DNA from: Virgibacillus proomii
GTDB taxonomy: Bacteria; Bacillota; Bacilli; Bacillales; Amphibacillaceae
Reading direction: 5' to 3'
Assembly: GCF_018916875.1 (NCBI RefSeq)
Contig: NZ_JAHLNO010000004.1
Location: 372,001-436,000 of the forward strand
Length of the DNA stretch: 64,000 nucleotides
A program made the translations under genes and the position numbers. A model generated the notes under the pieces. It was not told the DNA's origin. It ran no database searches and worked only from the letters and a program-made list of their open reading frames with translations. How positions within the stretch are numbered: position 1 is the stretch's first letter; each line of letters starts with the position of its first letter. Positions 57,649-64,000 of the stretch are shown piece after piece.

Positions 57649-58026
57649 ATGAAAAGGAACCCTGTTGTACCTTATGCATTAATTGCTATTTTAGGGATAC
57701 TTGCTGTAATTGTAATATCATTCGTAGGCTTAAATCAACGAGAGGATATTAAAAAAGCCGAGGAAGGCGGCGGGGAACAAACAGAGAAGAGTCAAGAAGG
57801 GGAAACTACTGACGATCCTGAAGCCATTTATGAATCAAACTGTTCCAGTTGTCATGGTGCTGACTTATCAGGGGGAGCGGGGCCAGACTTAACCCAGGTA
57901 GGCAGCAAATTATCAAAAGATGAAGTTAAAAATACAATTATTAATGGTAAGGGGCAAATGCCTCCTGGATTAGCCACAGAAGCCGAAGCTGAAGTTTTAG
58001 CAAAGTGGTTGGCGGAGAAAAAGTAA
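57649..58026 (+). CDS. cccA: membrane-anchored cytochrome c-550 type protein
   Basis: 125-aa protein with an N-terminal transmembrane anchor (about 9-27), an acidic linker (about 33-58) and a single-heme cytochrome c domain: CSSCH at about 66-70 and the sixth-ligand Met in KGQMPPGL near 104. B. subtilis CccA, encoded after sigA, is similar in size and layout. It carries electrons on the outer face of the membrane. The ATG follows AAGGAGGAAAGG. Confidence 0.92.
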   Translation: MKRNPVVPYALIAILGILAVIVISFVGLNQREDIKKAEEGGGEQTEKSQEGETTDDPEAIYESNCSSCHGADLSGGAGPDLTQVGSKLSKDEVKNTIINGKGQMPPGLATEAEAEVLAKWLAEKK

Positions 58027-58046
58027 GATTAAAAATAAGACAAAGT

Positions 58047-58084
58047 AAAAGCTTTCTGCTTTATAACAGAAAGCTTTTCTTTTT
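58047..58084 (+). terminator. rho-independent terminator of cccA
   Basis: AAAAGCTTTCTG pairs with CAGAAAGCTTTT, then CTTTTT. Confidence 0.9.
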
Positions 58085-58202
58085 CAGTATAGTTACCGTA
58101 ATAGAAGTTAAGGATTTTATGTTTGACTACACATCCCTGATCATAGTAGCCGAGGTAATTTCTTAGGTCTTGGGTGGGACTAATGTACAGTTAGAGTTTC
58201 GT

Positions 58203-58305
58203 TTATCCTTTAATTAAAATGCTGTGATACTCCACTTCAGGAGTTATAGAGAATACGAAAAAGTTGTAAGTAAGAGATAGTGGCACCTAAATACCGATTC
58301 ATTCG
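58203..58305 (+). repeat. repeat module A copy (diverged)
   Basis: TTTATCCTTTAATTAAAATG, CTCCACTTCAGGAG and AGTGGCACCTAAATACCGATTC. The outer stem is weakened. Confidence 0.5.
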
Positions 58306-58480
58306 AGTTAAGGACAAGGAAAGCTACGGCAGTGATACATCGCACGCAGAAAAAAGTGTTTTTGATTTTTCAAGGACAAGGAAAGCTACGGCAGCGATAC
58401 ATCGCACGCAGAAAAAGTGTTTTTCTTTTTCAAGGACAGAGGAGCTATAACAGTAATACATCGCGTTTTTACAAGTATGT
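58306..58480 (+). repeat. tandem repeat module T, array of three units
   Basis: AAGGACAAGGAAAGCTACGG, then GTGATACATCGCACGCAG, repeated at about 64 bp; the third unit is decayed. A GAAGTTTTATT block near 58519 follows. Confidence 0.7.
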
Positions 58481-58558
58481 CTCAGTGTTTCATTTCAAGG
58501 AGAAAAGCCTTCCTTAAATGAAGTTTTATTATGGTAACTAGAAAGAAGTGGGTGTTTT

Positions 58559-59260
58559 ATGGTGAAAATGAACATATCGAAACGATTGCAACGGGTTGCT
58601 TCATTCCTGCCGAAAGGAGCCAAATTTGTTGACATTGGCTCTGATCATGCTTATTTACCTTGTTATGTTTGCCAGAATGATTTAACAGCCTTGGCAATTG
58701 CCGGAGAAGTAAACGAAGGACCGTATCAAAAAGCGCTAGAGACGGTACAAGCTTTCTCGCTAACTGATCGAATTGATGTACGGTTGGGTGATGGTCTTGA
58801 AGTCGTTCAGGCAAACGAAGTAAAACAAATTGTTATTGCTGGAATGGGAGGATCATTGGTACGAAAGATTTTGAATGACGGGAAGGAAAAATTACAGACA
58901 ACGAAGCAAATTATTGCACAACCTAATGTAGAAGCAAAAGCTGTGCGTTTCTGGTTGTATCAGCATGGATTTATGATTGCAGATGAGGATATAATGGAAG
59001 AGAATGGTCATTTTTATGAAATCATCAATGCAGAGCGTTTAACCAAACAAATAGAACAGCAATTAGATGAACGAGCAATGCTATTTGGTCCAATATTGTT
59101 ACAAACAAAACCAACTGCTTTTTATAAAAAGTGGAGGCAAGAGGCTGTAAAGCTGGAGCATGTGCTTCAGCAAATCAAGCGTGCAAAAGAAATAGATACG
59201 AAAAAACTAAACCAATTAACTCAGGAATGGGAATGGATGAAGGAGGTTATTAAATTATGA
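58559..59260 (+). CDS. trmK: tRNA (adenine22-N1)-methyltransferase TrmK
   Basis: 233-aa methyltransferase making m1A22 in tRNA. The Rossmann motif is FVDIGSDHAYLP (about 23-34), and IAGMGGSLVRKIL (about 95-107) holds the catalytic-region Gly loop. The C-terminal coiled coil is rich in Lys/Glu. The ATG at 58559 follows AAGTGGGTG. The 3' end overlaps yqfO by 4 bp (ATGA). In B. subtilis trmK (yqfN) precedes yqfO as well. Confidence 0.94.
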   Translation: MVKMNISKRLQRVASFLPKGAKFVDIGSDHAYLPCYVCQNDLTALAIAGEVNEGPYQKALETVQAFSLTDRIDVRLGDGLEVVQANEVKQIVIAGMGGSLVRKILNDGKEKLQTTKQIIAQPNVEAKAVRFWLYQHGFMIADEDIMEENGHFYEIINAERLTKQIEQQLDERAMLFGPILLQTKPTAFYKKWRQEAVKLEHVLQQIKRAKEIDTKKLNQLTQEWEWMKEVIKL

Positions 59261-60372
59261 ATCGTGAACGAACAACCGGACATATTTTTGGTCTTATGGA
59301 ACAATTAGCACCAAAAGAGCTTGCCTATGATTGGGATCCAGTCGGTTTACAAGTTGGAAGTTATAACAAGCCAGTACGTACCATAATGGTTACATTGGAT
59401 GTATTGGAAGCTGTTGTTGACGAGGCAATTGAAAAACAAGTTGATTTGATTATAGCTCACCATCCATTATTATTTAAATCATTGCGTCAAATTAACACAG
59501 ATACATCGAAGGGGAGAATAATTCAAAAATTATTACATCATGATATTACCGTTTATGCTTCACATACGAACTTAGATATAGCCGAAAATGGGGTCAATGA
59601 TGCAATATGTAATCATATTGGAGTTCGTCAAGTAAAGCCGCTTGTTGATATTCGAACGGAACAGCTGTTAAAGCTAGTCGCTTATGTACCGCTCACTCAT
59701 GTAGAGCAGGTTAGAAATGCAATCAGTGAAGCGGGTGCTGGACATATTGGAAATTACAGTTATTGTACGTTTCAAACACAAGGTCAAGGGACTTTTAAGC
59801 CTTTAGAAGGCACAAATCCATTTATCGGAAGTATTAACCAGCTCGAAAAAGTAGATGAGGTAAAGCTGGAATCCATTATGGAGGAGAGCAAGTTGAGAGC
59901 AGTTTTATATGCATTGCTACAAGCACATCCTTATGAAGAGCCGGCATATGATATCTTTCCGCTAAAAAACAAAGGGAAAGCTTTCGGACTGGGGAGAATT
60001 GGTAAGTTGGATCAAAGCTTAAGTTTAGAGGATTTTTGTGAACATATAAAATCAGCTTTACAAATACCCGACCTAAGGGTTACAGGTAATCTGGACAAAC
60101 AAGTCCGTACAGTAGCAGTTATTGGCGGAAGTGGGGAAAAATATATCCATCAAGTAAAGCGAAACGGTGCTGATGTTTATATAACAGGTGATATGTCCTT
60201 TCATTATGCTCAAGATGCACAGGAGGCTGGTTTAGCAGTAATCGATGTTGGACATTATGCTGAAAAGGTCACGAAAACATTGGTTAAAAATTATTTGGAC
60301 GTAGAACTTAAAAATACAGACATAAAAATTATCACTTCAACTACGAATACAGATCCATTTCAATTTATTTAG
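59257..60372 (+). CDS. yqfO: Nif3-like dinuclear metal center protein YqfO
   Basis: 371-aa NIF3 family protein. Metal-binding motifs at the N-terminal half are IIAHHPLLF (about 66-74) and ASHTNLDIAENGVN (about 102-115), and at the C-terminus DVGHYAEK (about 330). A PII-like insert domain lies between (about 130-240). The function is uncertain; relatives are annotated as GTP cyclohydrolase I type 2 without firm proof. It is translationally coupled to trmK. Confidence 0.93.
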   Translation: MNRERTTGHIFGLMEQLAPKELAYDWDPVGLQVGSYNKPVRTIMVTLDVLEAVVDEAIEKQVDLIIAHHPLLFKSLRQINTDTSKGRIIQKLLHHDITVYASHTNLDIAENGVNDAICNHIGVRQVKPLVDIRTEQLLKLVAYVPLTHVEQVRNAISEAGAGHIGNYSYCTFQTQGQGTFKPLEGTNPFIGSINQLEKVDEVKLESIMEESKLRAVLYALLQAHPYEEPAYDIFPLKNKGKAFGLGRIGKLDQSLSLEDFCEHIKSALQIPDLRVTGNLDKQVRTVAVIGGSGEKYIHQVKRNGADVYITGDMSFHYAQDAQEAGLAVIDVGHYAEKVTKTLVKNYLDVELKNTDIKIITSTTNTDPFQFI

Positions 60373-60401
60373 TTTGTATGAAATAGAAAAGGAGGACATG
60401 T

Positions 60402-61712
60402 ATGAACAAAAAATTTCAGGTCTTTTCATTTACGCCTACTATAAATCAAGTCATCGACCGTTTGGGTTTTAACACACCTACGGAAATACAACAACAAGTA
60501 ATCCCGGCTATTTTAGAGGGCAAAAGTGTTATAGGCCAATCTAGAACTGGTTCTGGGAAAACCCATGCCTTTTTATTGCCACTCTTTCATCGGATTCAAG
60601 AAGATAAACGAGAAGTGCAGATAGTAATTACTGCACCAACTAGAGAATTGGCTACACAGCTTTATGATGAAGTAAGAAAAATAATTGAGTTTGCTGATAA
60701 ACAACAAAAATGGATTGCCAAGTTATTAGTAGGTGGAACAGATAAACAGAAAATGATGGAGAAGCTAAAAGAGCCCCCGCATATTATTGTAGGTACTCCT
60801 GGACGAATTCTTGATATTGTTAAAGAGAACGCCTTATCCATTTATACTGCTAATAGTTTTGTCATGGATGAAGCAGATCTTATGCTTGACTTAGGATTTA
60901 TTGATCAAATCGATCAATTACTAGTACGTTGTCATCCTTCTATTCAATTGTTGGTGTTTTCAGCGACCATTCCGCAACGCTTACAGCATTTTTTAAAAAA
61001 ATATTTAGAAAATCCATTGTATGTTAAAGTAGCAGATGATTTATCACCGGAAACGATGGAGCATCGCCTTATCTACTTAAAACATAGAGATGAAGCATCG
61101 ATTATAGCAGATATTGCAAAAACAATTCATCCATATTTAGCGATTATTTTTACAAACGGGAAAGAAAAAGCGAATGAATTAGCTGCCTCTTTACAACAAA
61201 AAGGTGTAAATGTTGGCCTTATCCATGGTGGCTTACCACCTCGTGAACGAAAGCGTATGTTAAAAGAAATTCAAAATTTACGTTATCAGTATATTGTTGC
61301 GACTGACTTGGCAGCTAGAGGTATTGATATTAAAGGTGTTAGCCATGTCATAAATGCCCAACTGCCAAAAGAAGACCATTTTTATATTCATCGTGTTGGC
61401 AGGACAGCAAGGGCTGGTATGGAGGGTACCGCCATTAGTATTTATCAAACGGAAGATGTACCGCTTATTAAAAAGTTGGAGGAAAAAGGTTTAACTTTTA
61501 CGTATATGGATATTCAAAATGGGGAATGGCGTGAGGCTAAGCCATGGAATCATCGTTCATTACGTACGAGTCAAAAATCAGAGGTAGATCGAGAAGCTTG
61601 GAAACGAGTAAAAAAAGTTAAAAAAGTAAAACCCGGCTATAAGAAAAAAATGAAGCAAGAAAAAGAAGCAATTAAGAAACGGTTAAAGAAAAATAAATAT
61701 AGAAAGAAATAG
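60402..61712 (+). CDS. cshB: DEAD-box RNA helicase CshB
   Basis: 436-aa cold-shock type RNA helicase (YqfR). Motifs in order: Q-motif region [16 protein letters not shown], Walker A SRTGSGKT (about 46-53), PTRELA, GTPGR, DEAD (about 153-156), SAT (about 183), [13 protein letters not shown] and [10 protein letters not shown] (about 326-335). A Lys-rich C-terminal tail (about 400-436) should bind RNA. The ATG follows AAGGAGGAC. It likely unwinds RNA at low temperature. Confidence 0.95.
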   Translation: MNKKFQVFSFTPTINQVIDRLGFNTPTEIQQQVIPAILEGKSVIGQSRTGSGKTHAFLLPLFHRIQEDKREVQIVITAPTRELATQLYDEVRKIIEFADKQQKWIAKLLVGGTDKQKMMEKLKEPPHIIVGTPGRILDIVKENALSIYTANSFVMDEADLMLDLGFIDQIDQLLVRCHPSIQLLVFSATIPQRLQHFLKKYLENPLYVKVADDLSPETMEHRLIYLKHRDEASIIADIAKTIHPYLAIIFTNGKEKANELAASLQQKGVNVGLIHGGLPPRERKRMLKEIQNLRYQYIVATDLAARGIDIKGVSHVINAQLPKEDHFYIHRVGRTARAGMEGTAISIYQTEDVPLIKKLEEKGLTFTYMDIQNGEWREAKPWNHRSLRTSQKSEVDREAWKRVKKVKKVKPGYKKKMKQEKEAIKKRLKKNKYRKK

Positions 61713-61737
61713 GTTTTTAATTAGGGGAGATGAAGGT

Positions 61738-62631
61738 ATGTTAAAAATTGGTTCCCACGTTTCAATGAGTGGTAAAAAAATGCTAAAAGGTTCATCAGAA
61801 GAAGCTGTATCCTATAGTGCAAATACATTTATGATTTATACAGGCGCACCGCAAAACACACGGAGAAAGCCAATTGAGGAATTGAATATTGAGGCTGGAA
61901 GGGAACATATGGAGGAAAACGGCATAGAAGATATCGTAGTACATGCTCCATACATTATTAATATTGGTAACACAAATAAGCTTGAAACCTTTAACTTAGG
62001 TGTAAATTTTTTAAGGAGTGAAATGGATCGAACCTTTGCCATTGGAGCAAAGCAAATTGTTTTACATCCAGGAGCTCATGTTGGAGCAGGTGCAGAAGCA
62101 GGAATTAAACAGATTATTAAGGGCTTAAATGAAGTTTTGGAAAAGGATAATGAGGTTCAGATAGCACTGGAAACAATGGCTGGCAAGGGTTCAGAAATAG
62201 GGAGAAGCTTTGATGAGTTAGCCAAAATTATTGATGGGGTAACACACAATGAAAAGCTGTCTGTTTGCTTGGATACTTGCCATATTCACGATGCTGGTTA
62301 TAATGTGATCGATGATTTTGATGGGGTGCTTAATGAATTTGATAAAATTATTGGGGTGGATCGAATAAAAGTTGTCCATGTTAACGATAGTAAAAATGAA
62401 ATAGGAGCTCAAAAAGATCGTCACGAAAATATTGGATTTGGTCATATCGGCTTTGAAGCTTTACTGTATGTTATCAATCACCCGCAATTAAAGGAATTGC
62501 CGAAAATATTAGAAACTCCTTATGTTGGGAAAGATAAAAAAAATAAAAAAGCACCATATAAGTATGAAATTGATATGATCAGATCTGGTGAATTTGATCC
62601 TGCTTTAAAAGAAAAAATTATGAATCAATAA
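61738..62631 (+). CDS. nfo: endonuclease IV (AP endonuclease)
   Basis: 297-aa three-zinc TIM-barrel nuclease (YqfS) that cuts 5' of abasic sites. It starts [14 protein letters not shown] with metal ligands in [10 protein letters not shown] (about 102), [10 protein letters not shown] (Glu, about 143), [12 protein letters not shown] (about 178-189), [10 protein letters not shown] (about 212) and DRHENIGFG (about 229-237). In B. subtilis the gene is a forespore-expressed spore DNA repair gene. It is the last gene of the cluster. Confidence 0.96.
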   Translation: MLKIGSHVSMSGKKMLKGSSEEAVSYSANTFMIYTGAPQNTRRKPIEELNIEAGREHMEENGIEDIVVHAPYIINIGNTNKLETFNLGVNFLRSEMDRTFAIGAKQIVLHPGAHVGAGAEAGIKQIIKGLNEVLEKDNEVQIALETMAGKGSEIGRSFDELAKIIDGVTHNEKLSVCLDTCHIHDAGYNVIDDFDGVLNEFDKIIGVDRIKVVHVNDSKNEIGAQKDRHENIGFGHIGFEALLYVINHPQLKELPKILETPYVGKDKKNKKAPYKYEIDMIRSGEFDPALKEKIMNQ

Positions 62632-62699
62632 ATTTCTGTTATTATTAGCGTCAAGGGGCGCTTTAAATATAGTTTTAAACAGAAAACTGTGGAGCTTAA

Positions 62700-62800
62700 T
62701 GCTCTACTTTATCCTGCATCTAAGTGCTGTTATCTCCAACTTCAATACCGAGAAATCGAAGTGGAAGTTAACGGCACTAGACGCCTGATTCGTTCAATCG
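62700..62800 (+). repeat. repeat module A copy
   Basis: TTTATCCTGCATCTAAGTGC to ACGGCACTAGACGCC. Outer stem AGTGC/GCACT and GTTA/TAAC; inner CCAACTTC/GAAGTGG. The A-T pair replaces the G-C pair seen in copy 2. Confidence 0.65.
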
Positions 62801-62834
62801 ACAGAACGGAGGAGATTCGGTAGGAACAAACATC

Positions 62835-63048
62835 CACGTAAAAAAGCGGTTTTCTTTTTCAAGGACAAGAAAAGCTACGACAGCGACACATCGCGCGCAG
62901 AAAAAGTGGTTTTCTTTTTCAAGGACAAGGAAAGCTACGACAGCAATACATCGCACGCAGAAAAAGCGTTTTTCTTTTTCAAGGACAGAGTTGCTACGGT
63001 AGCAAAACATCGCACGCAGAAAAAGTGGTTTTCTTTTTCAAGGATACC
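62835..63048 (+). repeat. tandem repeat module T, four units, exact 60-bp period
   Basis: Four near-identical units, each GCAGAAAAAG, TTTTCTTTTTCAAGGACA, GCTACGACAG and ACATCGC. The period is 60 bp. An AAGGAGGAAAAAT block and a GGAATAAATG remnant follow to 63105. Confidence 0.8.
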
Positions 63049-63093
63049 GGAGATTTTAGCCTTTATTCCACTTTAAGGAGGAAAAATCCCACT

Positions 63094-63378
63094 TTAACGG
63101 AATAAATGATCTAAACCATAAGATGTAACCATATCATTAAATAATTGTTGCGCTTTTTGCGCAGTTGTTTGGTCTGTAATCCTCGCTAATTGTTGAATCA
63201 TTTTTTTTCTTCCTTCAACGCTAAATGGATCAACTTCATACTGTCTTAAGTACATAATTATTTGTTTTGTTTCTTGCTGTGTTAATGAAAAGCCATATTG
63301 GTTAGCATAATTCATAAGCTCTCCTGCTGATAATTGAGTTAACTTTTTTCTAATTATTTCTTTTATGATTTTTGACAT
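63094..63378 (-). CDS. yqfT: DUF2624 family protein (YqfT-like)
   Basis: 94-aa helical protein, MSKIIKEIIRKKLTQLSAGELMNYANQYGF, with LTQQETKQIIMYLRQYEVDPFSVEGR (about 32-57). This fits DUF2624 proteins such as YqfT, which lie near nfo in Bacillaceae. The ATG at 63378 follows AGGGAGCAATG. Function unknown. It is transcribed toward the repeat array, and I see no terminator. Confidence 0.75.
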   Translation of the reverse strand: MSKIIKEIIRKKLTQLSAGELMNYANQYGFSLTQQETKQIIMYLRQYEVDPFSVEGRKKMIQQLARITDQTTAQKAQQLFNDMVTSYGLDHLFR

Positions 63379-63550
63379 TCGACATTGCTCCCTTAATAAA
63401 GCTCTACGTTACTATATGTAAATAAAAATAAAAATCATCTTGTCCTGTTTATTATTTTTATAGGAAAGGCTTCCATTAAATAACATCTGTAAAAAAATCA
63501 AAAATCCATAACCTAAGCTTGTACCTCAAAACAAAAGGAGGTCTTAGCTA

Positions 63551-63925
63551 ATGGGTCAAAATCCGAACAAAGGTATGAAGGATGTTGAAGAAGCACCAAA
63601 TTACGAAGAACAAAGAAAAAATCAAGACTTTATTGGCGTCAAACCTGATAGCTCAAGAGACGAAGAATTCGCTACAGAAATGACCACAGATGATTATGAG
63701 CCTGAAGTCACAGATGATGAAGTAGATGCAAATACAACATTTGGCTGGATTGGCATCGCCTTATCCATTATTTCCTTTTTTGTTTGGCCAGTGATCTTTG
63801 GTGTAGCAGGAATCGTACTCGGCTTCATGTCTAGAGGTAGAGGAGCAGACGCACTGGGAAATATTGCTATTGCTGCAGGAGTAATATCAATTCTCATTGC
63901 TTTATTTATATTGCCATTTGTTTAG
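63551..63925 (+). CDS. yqfX: membrane protein with DUF4190-like domain (YqfX-like)
   Basis: 124-aa protein. A hydrophilic acidic N-terminus (about 1-60) is followed by two hydrophobic hairpin helices (about 63-88 and 99-123). The Gly-rich GVAGIVLGFMSRGRGADALGNIAIAAGVISI pattern is typical of DUF4190. Position near the yqf genes fits YqfX. The ATG follows AAAGGAGG. Function unknown. Confidence 0.75.
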   Translation: MGQNPNKGMKDVEEAPNYEEQRKNQDFIGVKPDSSRDEEFATEMTTDDYEPEVTDDEVDANTTFGWIGIALSIISFFVWPVIFGVAGIVLGFMSRGRGADALGNIAIAAGVISILIALFILPFV

Positions 63926-63953
63926 GGAAGGTACATTTGCCTTCCTTTTTTTT
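63925..63953 (+). terminator. rho-independent terminator of yqfX
   Basis: GGAAGG, 8-nt loop, CCTTCC, then a T-run. Confidence 0.88.
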
Positions 63954-63958
63954 GTCTC

Positions 63959-64000
63959 TATCGGGATAACTTTTTTGAGAAGTAGCATCGTCTAACTTAA
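63959..64000 (+). repeat. start of a further repeat module C, cut by the window edge
   Basis: GGGATAACTTTTTTGAGAAGTAGC and ATCGTCTAACTTA match the head of module C at 20267-20302 and 24410-24455. Confidence 0.55.

Noticed and set aside
62777-63010. Open frame of 77 codons with repeated FLVLEKEN-like units
   Set aside because: Produced by the 60-bp T array on the minus strand.

Overview
The window comes from a low-GC Gram-positive, endospore-forming member of the Bacillaceae. Gene order and protein sequences match the yqe/yqf region of Bacillus subtilis. The AT-rich composition, a large Mrp Na+/H+ antiporter operon and many intergenic repeats fit a salt- or alkali-tolerant genus such as Virgibacillus or Oceanobacillus; the genus is an inference.

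Layout. 1-3622 (minus): mrpD (cut by the edge), mrpC and mrpA, with no mrpB between A and C. 4026-4172 (minus): sda, the checkpoint gene coupling replication to sporulation, with DnaA boxes upstream. 4585-9591: yqeG-yqeH-aroE-yqeI-nadD-yqeK-rsfS-yqeM, a tight ribosome-assembly and cofactor operon. 9738-13316: comEA-comEB-comEC, DNA uptake. 14618-18195: yqzM (minus), holA, rpsT (minus) and gpr. 18449-24339: spoIIP-yqxA-lepA-hemW. 24998-33382: hrcA-grpE-dnaK, dnaJ, prmA-rsmE-mtaB, with a CIRCE operator before hrcA. 34505-39161: deoC, rpsU-yqeY, and nfeD-floA-yqfB-like with a sigma-W type promoter. 39210 to about 39515: a 5' fragment of a group II intron. 39720-45238: yqfC-yqfD-phoH-pgpH-ybeY-dgkA. 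45588-47713: era, yqzL, recO. 47751-52499: glycine T-box, glyQ-glyS, ccpN-ppsR. 53676-56649: dnaG-sigA. 56710-63925: a small membrane protein, cccA, trmK-yqfO-cshB-nfo, a DUF2624 gene and yqfX.

The coding part is conserved housekeeping and sporulation genome. The unusual content lies between operons. Seven gaps hold copies of a modular, hairpin-rich repeat with four recurring modules, here called C, A, T and D. C has two long complementary arms. A and D are single hairpins whose stems show paired compensatory changes between copies. T is a tandem repeat of about 60 bp. In three gaps the order is C left arm, then A, T and/or D modules, then C right arm, so the other modules sit in the loop of C. 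Separate families are a 103-bp multi-hairpin element present twice in opposite orientation (F) and a MITE-like family with TGTTCAAAAAG ends (E). I found no rRNA, tRNA, CRISPR array, prophage or intact transposase.

Starts were moved from the longest ORF wherever a ribosome binding site and family length supported an internal codon (yqeM, holA, gpr, spoIIP, hemW, hrcA, grpE, dnaK, dnaJ, prmA, mtaB, deoC, rpsU, phoH, dgkA, ccpN).
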